39,002 bases of DNA, from NCBI RefSeq assembly GCF_005435165.1, contig NZ_SGUC01000028.1, forward strand, positions 1 to 39,002. Direction: 5' to 3'. Shown here in pieces: positions 8,618-16,128 of this stretch. Under the pieces are notes generated by a model that was given only the letters and a program-made list of their open reading frames with translations, did not search any database and was not told the origin of the DNA. The position numbers were made by a program, and so were the translations under genes. This stretch comes from Halorubrum sp. GN11_10-6_MGM (lineage in GTDB: Archaea > Halobacteriota > Halobacteria > Halobacteriales > Haloferacaceae). Position 1 is the stretch's first letter; the number at the start of each line of letters is the position of its first letter.

Positions 8618-9307
8618 ATGAGCAACAAAAGCGCGGTGATTCTGGTGTCTGGCGGGATGGATAGTGCGACAGCGGTGTACGAGGCGATGGAACAGGGATA
8701 CGAGCCGTACTTCCTCCACACCTCGTACGGGCAGCGCACCGAAGACAAAGAGTACGAGTGCGCACAGGCGCTTGCTGACGAGGTCGATGCGGCGGACTTC
8801 CTCCACATCGAAACCGGGCACCTCGCACAGATTGGGGCATCGAGCCTGACGGACGAAGAGATGGACGTCGCTGACGCAGACTTGGAGAGCGACGAGATCC
8901 CGACGTCGTACGTCCCCTTCCGTAACGCGAATCTGCTGTCGATGGCGACATCGTACGCAGAGGCGACTGAGTCGGAGGCGCTGTTCATCGGCGCGCACTC
9001 GGAGGACTTCTCCGGATATCCGGACTGTCGGCCCACCTTTTTCGACGCCTTTCAGCAGGTGATCGACGTCGGAACGAAACCGGAGACGGAAATCGAGCTG
9101 AAAGCGCCGTTCGTCGAGTGGTCGAAAACAGACATCGCTGAGCGTGGATTAGAACTTGGTGTCCCGTACGACATCACGTGGTCGTGTTACCGGGACGAGG
9201 AACCGGCGTGTGGGACGTGTGATGCGTGTGCGTTCCGGCTTGAGGCATTCCGAAATGCTGGGTCACGTGACCCAATTGCGTACGCTGAGCGACCTGATTT
9301 CTCGTAA
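8618..9307 (+). CDS. queC: QueC, 7-cyano-7-deazaguanine (preQ0) synthase
   Basis: A 229-aa PP-loop ATPase that converts 7-carboxy-7-deazaguanine to preQ0 with ATP and ammonia. The N-terminus has the pyrophosphatase loop SGGMDS (11-16). The C-terminus has the zinc site CYRDEEPACGTCDAC. I chose the ATG at 8618: GGAG is 5 nt upstream and the PP-loop begins directly after. A GTG at 8567 would add 17 residues foreign to the family. It lacks any fused amidotransferase domain, so it is ordinary QueC. preQ0 serves archaeosine in tRNA and, in some systems, DNA modification. The last codons contain a 14-bp perfect palindrome (9260-9273) and are duplicated at 9776-9840. Confidence 0.93.
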   Translation: MSNKSAVILVSGGMDSATAVYEAMEQGYEPYFLHTSYGQRTEDKEYECAQALADEVDAADFLHIETGHLAQIGASSLTDEEMDVADADLESDEIPTSYVPFRNANLLSMATSYAEATESEALFIGAHSEDFSGYPDCRPTFFDAFQQVIDVGTKPETEIELKAPFVEWSKTDIAERGLELGVPYDITWSCYRDEEPACGTCDACAFRLEAFRNAGSRDPIAYAERPDFS

Positions 9308-9351
9308 TGCTGCTTCAATAATCAAAGAGGCTGTCACTGTACTTCTTGAGA

Positions 9352-9753
9352 TTAGGATTTGTTGCTGGTGCCGCTCGTAAACTCATCCTCTCCGTTGAGT
9401 CGTCCCGTGATTCCATTCATAGCATAGATGAGTGTTGCTGCGACGTTGAACGCCTCTGTTCGTGACAGTCCCGAGATCGGCTTGGTCACGAACTCTTCTC
9501 CGTCCATATTCACACCAGTGATCGGAGTTACCGTATAGTCGCCATCGCCCATCGTCCCGTCAAGGCGAACGAGGATTGTTTGATCGTCATCGCATATCCA
9601 CTCAACGTAGTACTCGTCATGAATCTCTTCGCTCCACCCTGACGGATAATAATCAAGATGCTCAGTTTCGCTTTCAGGCATGAGACGTACCTTGATGTCG
9701 TCTACAGCAACAAATAAATCTGGTTGCGCGCCCTTGTGATGTAGTGATCTCAC
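9352..9753 (-). CDS. unknown 133-aa acidic protein
   Basis: An acidic, apparently soluble protein that I do not recognise. It is rich in beta-type segments (YYVEWICDD, ILVRLDGT) and ends with a helical part and a short polar tail. The longest frame starts with GTG at 9753; the ATG at 9681 is an alternative giving 109 residues. It lies between the complete queC end and the broken queC copy, so it appears to have been inserted or joined there by recombination. Confidence 0.45.
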   Translation of the reverse strand: MRSLHHKGAQPDLFVAVDDIKVRLMPESETEHLDYYPSGWSEEIHDEYYVEWICDDDQTILVRLDGTMGDGDYTVTPITGVNMDGEEFVTKPISGLSRTEAFNVAATLIYAMNGITGRLNGEDEFTSGTSNKS

Positions 9754-9775
9754 TGTATTAGCGTACGTGATTTTT

Positions 9776-9840
9776 GAAGCGTTCCGGAATCTGGGTCACG
9801 TGACCCGATTGTGTACGCTGAGCGGCCGGAATTCTCGTGA
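9776..9840 (+). pseudogene. remnant of a second queC 3' end
   Basis: These 65 bp repeat the last about 22 codons of queC (9243-9307) with scattered third-position changes and a 1-nt deletion near the start. Read with the frameshift corrected, the segment gives the same tail, GSRDPI-YAERP-FS, and its own TGA stop. The 14-bp palindrome GGGTCACGTGACCC is conserved at 9793-9806. Mostly synonymous changes show that this was once a coding copy of a related queC rather than a recent duplication. Confidence 0.75.
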
Positions 9841-9957
9841 ACCACATAATACGCGATTCAATCTACCACAGTGATTGGTACAATCTGCTGGTCTAGCCAC
9901 AGGTATGCTCCGTAGAGTAGCCGATACTCTGATGATATTCCTCTACCAATCAAGCCT

Positions 9958-10143
9958 ATGCCGAAGGTAAGCGTTGAAATTCCCCAAGAGTTACTTGACG
10001 ACCTTGACGACCACGTCGGCGACGAAGGAAAATTCGTCAACCGAAGCGACGCGATTCGCGCCTCAATCCGCAAAACGCTCGATTTGCTAGAGGAAATCGA
10101 TGAACGACAAGGGCGGATTGACTCATCTGAAGCTGACGACTGA
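9958..10143 (+). CDS. ribbon-helix-helix DNA-binding protein
   Basis: A 61-aa CopG/RHH-type regulator. An amphipathic beta strand at the start (KVSVEIPQELL) is followed by a helix, then a turn (GKFVNRSDAIRASIRKTL) in the usual second-helix position, then a polar tail. Such proteins bind DNA as dimers and repress small operons, including toxin-antitoxin pairs and plasmid genes. No toxin-like partner is next to it: the neighbour on the right is on the opposite strand. Confidence 0.75.
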   Translation: MPKVSVEIPQELLDDLDDHVGDEGKFVNRSDAIRASIRKTLDLLEEIDERQGRIDSSEADD

Positions 10144-10226
10144 GATTCTAGACTGACATCGCTACTGCCAACAAGAGACTATTCAGCACAATAGAATAGT
10201 AAACGTTTCAAACATATGTAGTTAGA

Positions 10227-10589
10227 CTATTTTGATTCTAATCCATTAAATTCTGAAGCAATCTCTTCAAGTACTTCTTTATCTTCCACATCAGGGTTCG
10301 TATCATCTGATTCCGTATCTTCGGACTCAGAGGTAGAGGGGTAATTCTTGGCGATAAGAGGTCCATTTCCCGCTTCGATACTGTGGTGATTCTCGTGTGC
10401 TCGGACACCTGTCGGGAAGAATACTTTTGTATCACACGTCGTACCAGCGATCTCACGCTGACATCGAAACCATCGCTTCTCTTCTGGTTCGATAGGGATG
10501 TAATTCTCTTCAACCCGCTGTCGTAGTTCTTCGGTTGAGAGAATAGGACCCTCACTTTCACCCTTCTGATCAGACTGCGTATTGTTCAT
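10227..10589 (-). CDS. unknown protein with C2H2-like zinc-binding segment
   Basis: A 120-aa protein. Residues about 40-70 contain a tryptophan-rich start (RWFRCQ), two cysteines nine positions apart and a HENHH cluster, which could form one C2H2-like finger. The N-terminal part is charged; the C-terminal 45 residues are acidic and probably disordered. No family recognised. AT-rich base use like the modification block to its right. Confidence 0.45.
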   Translation of the reverse strand: MNNTQSDQKGESEGPILSTEELRQRVEENYIPIEPEEKRWFRCQREIAGTTCDTKVFFPTGVRAHENHHSIEAGNGPLIAKNYPSTSESEDTESDDTNPDVEDKEVLEEIASEFNGLESK

Positions 10590-10626
10590 CTAAACAAAAT
10601 CTGTACACCATCATTATCAATATTTG

Positions 10627-10642
10627 GGCTTTGTTGAAACCA
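10627..10642 (+). repeat. solitary copy of the IS terminal repeat
   Basis: GGCTTTGTTGAAACCA matches the terminal inverted repeat of the element family at 18376-29431 (consensus GGCTCTGTTGAAATCC). No partner repeat is nearby, so this is either a remnant of a lost element or a chance match. Confidence 0.45.
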
Positions 10643-10725
10643 TCTGAAACAGACACGAACAGCAGGCTGAATGGAGGATGCGTATGTTACACTGAGTCAG
10701 ATCGATGCTATCTCTACGGCTGTTT

Positions 10726-11226
10726 TTATTTAATTCCGACAAATCGCTGAAAAGCCTTCGAAAAGGAGAGTTCACCCAGCGGGTAGTTGAGGAGATCCAC
10801 CGATTCCATCAGGGATGCGTGCCGGTCCCGGCGCTTCTCTTGAGCATCTAAATCGGGAGTACTATGACCTTCTAAATCAAACCGCTCAATCTGTTTTAGA
10901 CGAGATAAGTCTGTCAAGATATTTTCTAGTAGCCGCCTCTCTCGTTGATTGAGTAGCATTGTCGTCTCGCTATACGATTCGAGAAGTTCCTCGTGGATTT
11001 GCCATACGAAGGAATCCTCAATCATACACTGCTCAAAAATAATTTGTTGGTTCGTTCGCTCTAGCCATCCGATGAGGTTGTTCAGCTGATCGACCTTTTC
11101 TTTTCGATTCCTATAATAAACGAGGAACTGTCCGCTCAAGACACCAGCAACGGCACCGAAGAACACTACCGAAAGCTCAAACGCGAGAGATTGGAGTACC
11201 ATGGCAGATAGTTCGATACGTCTCAT
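10726..11226 (-). CDS. membrane-anchored protein next to helicase
   Basis: A 166-aa protein with one clear hydrophobic segment at about residues 9-34, then a basic YYRNRKEK stop-transfer sequence and a long helical, probably coiled, cytoplasmic part. It resembles single-span partner proteins in defence loci but I do not recognise the family. It begins 25 bp after the helicase stop on the same strand, so the two are probably cotranscribed. A role in anchoring the helicase or in phage exclusion is only inference. Confidence 0.55.
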   Translation of the reverse strand: MRRIELSAMVLQSLAFELSVVFFGAVAGVLSGQFLVYYRNRKEKVDQLNNLIGWLERTNQQIIFEQCMIEDSFVWQIHEELLESYSETTMLLNQRERRLLENILTDLSRLKQIERFDLEGHSTPDLDAQEKRRDRHASLMESVDLLNYPLGELSFSKAFQRFVGIK

Positions 11227-11251
11227 TCATTATTGTTTAGCTTGGTTATAT

Positions 11252-12673
11252 CTATCCGGCAAGCAGGTCATATCTACGCTTTACTTCTTGAAGTGACCCA
11301 GTTGACGTCGGAACGCCATCAACATCGGCGTCAGGATGGTTCCGAGCGGTTTCCGCAAACATTGAGACTCGTTCGAGTTCCTTCCGGATGAGTGTCCGCT
11401 CAATTTCATACTGATCATCGGACAGCATTTCTGGGTGTCTTTGGGTATCTGGTATTGTGATGAAATCATGAATTACGGCATATTTTTTGCCTTCGTATTT
11501 TCGAAGTATCCTTCCTCTTCGTTGGACGTATTGTCGTGGATTCGATGTACTCGCTAGGATGTATGCCGTCCGTGTAGCAGGAATATCAACGCCTTCGTCT
11601 AGACATCTAATAGAAGTTAGAAGGTCAATTTCTCCGTCATCAAACCGTGTCAACAGCTCTTTTCGTTCTTGTTGATTTTCTCGTGCGGTAAAGCGCTCAA
11701 CAGACAAGTTACACTCATTTCGAATTCTCTCTGTTGTCAGGTCTACGTGACGCTGTAATTGGCCATCAGCCTCCAATTTGCCATCACTACAGTAGACAAG
11801 CGTGTGTTTGGTATCTATCTCAGAATTCAATAAGTCAATAAGCAAGAATAGCTTCTCACGAGCGGTGCCAATTAATCGAGCTCTCTTGAAAAGAGCTTGC
11901 TGTAGAGCGGGATTCTGTTCAAGATTCAAACTCCCTTCGTTGTCATTCGATTTCCCTGCAAGTCGACCAATCTTTGTGGTTAGACGCATGTACTCTTCCA
12001 TCTCTTCGTCCTGCAATTCGACTATATGAGGTATGTAGTAGTACTCACATAGTGCACCGACTTCGATAGCTTTCTCAAGTCCATATTCAAAAACGGTTCC
12101 TCCAAAATACTCATCTAATTCTTTCGTCCCTGCTTCGTCATACCATCTTTCTGGCGTTGCCGAAAGACCAAGTCGGAGGTCAAACTGATCACTAAGTGCC
12201 TCCTGTGTCTGAGCGGCCCCCATGTGGTGTACTTCATCTGCAATCAGCATTGAATTTCCATTAGCTCTTTGAATGGTTTTTCTCGCGGATTCTCCTGACA
12301 AGGTTCGGTGTGTTGTAACCACTACGCAGGTGTCACGCATTCCATTGTTGAATTCTAGCAGTTCACGTTCAAGTCGAGGTTGCCAGTTGCGTCGTGATTC
12401 AAAGGCAAGAACAGGGGTGGCACCGAAATCATCAAGGTCAGATTTCCACTGATTAACCAGATGTTGATATGGTACTGCGACGACGAGCAGGAATTTTTCA
12501 TCCACGGACTGATCCACACGCGTTGCCGCAAGGAGGGCTGTGACCGTTTTACCAGTCCCTGTTGCCATTTCTAGTATTCCTTTTCCTCCGGCAGACATCC
12601 ACTCTTGTATTGCTTCTTGTTGATACGGACGGGCTTCTATCCAATCAGGAACATGGAGACCCTCATGAGACAT
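11252..12673 (-). CDS. SF2 DEAD/DEAH-type helicase (defence-associated)
   Basis: A 473-aa superfamily 2 helicase of the XPB/type III restriction-like group. It shows RPYQ at 15-18, Walker A TGTGKT at 38-43, DEVH at 146-149, motif III SATP at 171-174, motif V-like CLDEGVDIP near 357-365 and motif VI QRRGR at 384-388. No nuclease domain is visible. I chose the ATG at 12673 because TATATATA lies 27-34 nt upstream; a TTG at 12733 would extend the protein by 20 residues. It is divergent from the transglycosylase operon with 164 bp between starts. Bacterial Dpd clusters also carry a helicase (DpdE), so it may translocate on or discriminate unmodified DNA. Confidence 0.85.
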   Translation of the reverse strand: MSHEGLHVPDWIEARPYQQEAIQEWMSAGGKGILEMATGTGKTVTALLAATRVDQSVDEKFLLVVAVPYQHLVNQWKSDLDDFGATPVLAFESRRNWQPRLERELLEFNNGMRDTCVVVTTHRTLSGESARKTIQRANGNSMLIADEVHHMGAAQTQEALSDQFDLRLGLSATPERWYDEAGTKELDEYFGGTVFEYGLEKAIEVGALCEYYYIPHIVELQDEEMEEYMRLTTKIGRLAGKSNDNEGSLNLEQNPALQQALFKRARLIGTAREKLFLLIDLLNSEIDTKHTLVYCSDGKLEADGQLQRHVDLTTERIRNECNLSVERFTARENQQERKELLTRFDDGEIDLLTSIRCLDEGVDIPATRTAYILASTSNPRQYVQRRGRILRKYEGKKYAVIHDFITIPDTQRHPEMLSDDQYEIERTLIRKELERVSMFAETARNHPDADVDGVPTSTGSLQEVKRRYDLLAG

Positions 12674-12699
12674 CTTATCTATCTCAAAATGGCCCGCTG

Positions 12700-12707
12700 A
12701 TATATAT
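12700..12707 (-). promoter_or_regulatory. TATA box of helicase operon
   Basis: TATATATA lies 27-34 nt before the helicase ATG at 12673, the spacing of a leaderless haloarchaeal promoter. It decides the start over the upstream TTG. Confidence 0.6.
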
Positions 12708-12837
12708 CTAAGCCGTGATGTTAAATTCGCCAAAATTAGGGTTTCGAAAGCATGCTAGCAAGAGTTCGAGTTGTTTTGGTCAAGAGAAGATTTGGTAACG
12801 AGTACTCTTTTACCTCCACGGGATCGATACGGTTGCA

Positions 12838-13272
12838 ATGACAACGCTTCTGGTACAATCCTGTTCAGACACAAAAAATTCAGTCTCCACGCCTACTCCG
12901 GCCCTTGATGTGTATGATGGATATTTTTATAAAATTATCAAGAAGGCTATAAGAGAAGGGGAGTTTCGATCTGATATCGATATTCGAATTCTGTCTGCGA
13001 AGCATGGTCTTCTCAAACCTGATGAGAAGATCCGCTCCTATGACCGCCAGATGACTCAATCACGAGCTGCCGACCTTCGAGAGTCCGTCACAATGAATCT
13101 ACAAGAACTGGTACAACAAGAGGAATACAACCGAATCGTCCTTAATATGGCCCGGGAGTATCGCAGTTCAATCGGGGAAATTCATGATTATCGGGGGCAA
13201 GTGAGTGAAATCTCTGGGAGCGGCATTGGCGAAAAGGGTGAGAAACTCAAGAGATTCATCCGGGGAGACTGA
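12838..13272 (+). CDS. DUF6884 protein, possible 7-deazaguanine-modifying enzyme
   Basis: A 144-aa protein with DUF6884 hallmarks: an N-terminal LVQSCSDTK (C9, K13), an A-x-D-x-Y segment (ALDVYDGYFYK), then the conserved ILSAKHGLLKPDE and a following SYDRQM. DUF6884 genes are often found beside TGT/DpdA-like genes. The CS-x-TK signature parallels that in the ArcS-like domain of the gene at 16129, so a related reaction on a 7-deazaguanine base or its intermediate is possible; this is inference. It is the first gene of the operon and ends 4 bp before the transglycosylase start. Confidence 0.7.
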   Translation: MTTLLVQSCSDTKNSVSTPTPALDVYDGYFYKIIKKAIREGEFRSDIDIRILSAKHGLLKPDEKIRSYDRQMTQSRAADLRESVTMNLQELVQQEEYNRIVLNMAREYRSSIGEIHDYRGQVSEISGSGIGEKGEKLKRFIRGD

Positions 13273-13276
13273 CTGA

Positions 13277-14518
13277 ATGGGATTCCAACAAAAACAACAT
13301 GGTAATAATGGATTTGAGATTGCTAATCAAGCAGGAGCAGCACGCACTGGGACACTCCAAGTTGGAGACACAGAATTAGAAACGCCAAATCTCTTTCCTG
13401 TAGTGAATTTCTACGCAGGAGGGACCTCATCAAGCCTGTACGGGGGAGGCATACATCGCACAATGAAGGAGTTCATGAACGGGGATGAAGTCATAAACGG
13501 CGGTGACTACAGCGAATACTTTGATGGCGTGATGACGTCTGTCGCTTCTTTAACTGACTACGGGATAACTAAAGAGCGATATGAAGAGTACATTGATACT
13601 CCAATTAAGGAGAGAGACCTCTTTGATTTTGACGGTGTTTTATTTGTTGATTCAGGAGGTTTCAAATTTCTCGGAGACAAGACTTTAGATGGTAGTGATT
13701 TTGAAGTCGATGTCGATCAGAGGGCAATTATAGATATTCAACGTAAGCTTGGTGCTGACCTAGTTTTGAATCTCGACCGTCCAATCGAGCCTGATGATGA
13801 TTACGAGACACGGGTTCAAAAGGCACGCATGACTGCACAGAATGTCGATCAATTCCTTGAATTAACTAACAGACAGAAACAGACACGATACCTGACTCTT
13901 CATGGGTACAATTACTCTATGCTGAATACGTTCCTCACCGAGATCGAGAAAGTAATTGGAAAAGACCGTGTACACCGTGAATTTGACGGGGTAGCTCTCG
14001 GAAGCTTGGTTCCGCTTAAGGATAACAAGGGTAAGTTGATCACTGCGGTGAGCGACTGCAGAGAGGTCCTCAACGACTGGGGCTTTGATGATCTGCCATT
14101 ACACATCCTTGGTATTTCTTCAAGCGCAATTCCATTACTTGCAGCAGTTGGTGCGGATACATTCGACTCATCTTCTTATCTTCATGCTGCAATTAACGGG
14201 AAGTATCATACGTCGTTGTACAATACAGAGCCGCTTGATGACGTAGATTTCTCAAACTGTGATTGCCCAGTCTGCTCTGACGACAAACTTGTGAATTGGA
14301 TGAAGGGTGATGCCGAGTACCAGAAAGACAAGCTTGGAGCAGTATCGATGCATAACCTCATAATACAGAAAGAGGAGATCCGTCGTGTTAGGGAAGCAAT
14401 CAACAAGTCGGGAACCGACGGTTTGATTGAATATTTCGAACAATCGCTCAGCCGTCACAAATCAATGCAGCAGCATGCACACCGAGTTGTGAATGATTCT
14501 CTTGGAGGATACTTCTAA
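13277..14518 (+). CDS. TGT/DpdA-like guanine transglycosylase
   Basis: A 413-aa tRNA-guanine-transglycosylase fold protein. Catalytic features are present: the PVVNF segment near 41-45, DSGGF at 125-129, base-binding LDRP with D167, GSLVPL at 242-247 and the nucleophile segment DTFDSSS with D297. The zinc site C328-x-C330-x2-C333 with H359 has the same C-to-H spacing (26) as bacterial TGT. It has no C-terminal PUA domain, which archaeal tRNA enzymes (arcTGT) normally carry, so DNA is the more likely substrate, as for DpdA. It sits between a DUF6884 gene and a GHKL ATPase with 4- and 2-bp gaps. It would exchange guanine for preQ0 or a derivative. tRNA as substrate cannot be excluded. Confidence 0.82.
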   Translation: MGFQQKQHGNNGFEIANQAGAARTGTLQVGDTELETPNLFPVVNFYAGGTSSSLYGGGIHRTMKEFMNGDEVINGGDYSEYFDGVMTSVASLTDYGITKERYEEYIDTPIKERDLFDFDGVLFVDSGGFKFLGDKTLDGSDFEVDVDQRAIIDIQRKLGADLVLNLDRPIEPDDDYETRVQKARMTAQNVDQFLELTNRQKQTRYLTLHGYNYSMLNTFLTEIEKVIGKDRVHREFDGVALGSLVPLKDNKGKLITAVSDCREVLNDWGFDDLPLHILGISSSAIPLLAAVGADTFDSSSYLHAAINGKYHTSLYNTEPLDDVDFSNCDCPVCSDDKLVNWMKGDAEYQKDKLGAVSMHNLIIQKEEIRRVREAINKSGTDGLIEYFEQSLSRHKSMQQHAHRVVNDSLGGYF

Positions 14519-14520
14519 CA

Positions 14521-16071
14521 ATGTCAACAACAAAAACACCACAAGTAAATGAAGTAAACGAGTTCCTAGAAATTGCGAGTGACTTCGAAGATCCGCTCGA
14601 AGTAATCCGCGAATCATTGTCTAATAGCTACGATGCAGGGGCGACTGAGGTCGAGATTACGATTAGAGACAGGCCGATCGGGTCCGAGATCGTGATCGAA
14701 GATAATGGTGAGGGGATGGACTATGCTGACCTAGAATCCTTCTTCGATTTGGGCAATTCGACGAAACGAGACCCGTCCTCTGATGCCATCGGCTACAAAG
14801 GACATGGGACAAAGATTTTCTATAAAAGCGAAGAGGTACTCGTTAACACTTCCAAAGAAGGAACGAATCTCCGTGCGCAAATGGAACAGCCCTGGGAAAA
14901 ACTCAACAACCGAGTAATGCCTGAATACGAAGTTAGGGAACGCTCGGTAAAGGAGGGTAATAGCGGGACTCACATCCGCATTACCGGATTCAAATCCGGA
15001 CGTGGATTCTCTCCTTCCTCACTCACATATAACAAAATTGAACACTATCTGAAATGGAAGACACTTGCAGGGTCCACTGCTCACTATTTCACAGATGACT
15101 ATCACGAGATGGATGTATATATCACATTGGGCGACGAGATCGACGACACTCAGGGAACGCTCAAATTAAATAATAAACTTGAATTTCCCGATGAACAGAT
15201 TGAGCCCGGAGAAGGGAATTTCCCGGAATCAAGGATGTGTAAGCACTATCCACCTCGTGAGCTGACGGTGGAGACTGATGACGGAGATACGGCAACCATC
15301 GAAATAGTAGGGATGATTGGTGGGAAAGATGCTCGCAACGAACTCCCAACATACGGGAAACATTCAGCGCAATTCGGAATTTGGCTTGCTAAGGATTATA
15401 TCAAAGTAGAACGTGTCAACGAAGTTATCTCACATGACAATGAATTCCTCCATTTCTTTTTCGTGGCAAACTGCCAAGATATTGAGCTCTCTGCAAACCG
15501 TGAGAAAATCCGGAACAAATCAAGCGCTATCTATCAAGCAATTAAAGAAGAATTGAGCCACTATCTTTCGAAAATAGCATCTGATCCTTGGTTCAAAGAT
15601 TACCTCAACCAGCGACGAAAGGCCAAACTCTCACGTCGGGCAAAATCTCAACAGTCTTCTGTTGAAGACCGTGAGAAGCAGATTCACGATCGTGAACGGT
15701 TTGTTCCCTCCAATGATGCGGAGGTAGTTCTTGGTCTTGAAAGATCTAACCGGAACGGAGTTCTCCCTGAAATTGTCGTTGAAGACTATGACCCCGATGT
15801 GGAGGTCAACGCATTGGTCAGACAGGATGGCTCACTCTACGCGAGTTCGATCCATCACAAACTCACAGATCATTTTGGAGCAGACAAACCCTTAGAGGCT
15901 GTTGATAAAATCATCTGCTGGTCGTATGGCGACCCTGATGAGTTGAGTGAACTTGAGCGACATGGGTACCACGGGGGAGACATCGCATTTGACCTCAATG
16001 CAGGTCGAATCGAGTATCAGAACGGTAGAAAACATAATATCCATATCGTTTCTGTCGAACAGCGATTTTAG
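14521..16071 (+). CDS. GHKL (Bergerat-fold) ATPase
   Basis: A 516-aa protein with an N-terminal GHKL ATPase domain as in MutL, Hsp90 and MORC proteins. Motifs: N box ESLSNSYDAG at 31-40 (E31, N35), G1 DNGEGMD at 61-67, and G2 GYKGHGTKIF at 91-100. A transducer-like segment with SANREKIRNKSS follows near 325-335. The C-terminal third is charged and not recognised. It starts 2 bp after the transglycosylase stop, so it belongs to the same transcript. ATP-driven dimer closure on DNA is what the family does; a role in modification targeting or in restriction is inference. Confidence 0.8.
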   Translation: MSTTKTPQVNEVNEFLEIASDFEDPLEVIRESLSNSYDAGATEVEITIRDRPIGSEIVIEDNGEGMDYADLESFFDLGNSTKRDPSSDAIGYKGHGTKIFYKSEEVLVNTSKEGTNLRAQMEQPWEKLNNRVMPEYEVRERSVKEGNSGTHIRITGFKSGRGFSPSSLTYNKIEHYLKWKTLAGSTAHYFTDDYHEMDVYITLGDEIDDTQGTLKLNNKLEFPDEQIEPGEGNFPESRMCKHYPPRELTVETDDGDTATIEIVGMIGGKDARNELPTYGKHSAQFGIWLAKDYIKVERVNEVISHDNEFLHFFFVANCQDIELSANREKIRNKSSAIYQAIKEELSHYLSKIASDPWFKDYLNQRRKAKLSRRAKSQQSSVEDREKQIHDRERFVPSNDAEVVLGLERSNRNGVLPEIVVEDYDPDVEVNALVRQDGSLYASSIHHKLTDHFGADKPLEAVDKIICWSYGDPDELSELERHGYHGGDIAFDLNAGRIEYQNGRKHNIHIVSVEQRF

Positions 16072-16075
16072 TAGA

Positions 16076-16091
16076 CGGCTACAGGTAGCCG
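16076..16091 (+). terminator. hairpin between GHKL and TGT-ArcS genes
   Basis: A 6-bp perfect stem, CGGCTA/TAGCCG, with loop CAGG directly follows the GHKL stop codon. TTTATCAC at 16093-16100 lies 29-36 nt before the next ATG and may be a TATA-like element, so the fusion gene could have its own promoter as well as read-through. Confidence 0.4.
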
Positions 16092-16128
16092 ACTTTATCA
16101 CATTCCGTCTTCAATCAATGAGCAGAAA

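Noticed and set aside
9260-9273. The 14-bp palindrome as a regulator site
   Set aside because: It encodes conserved GSRDP codons of QueC in both copies, so coding constraint explains it well enough.
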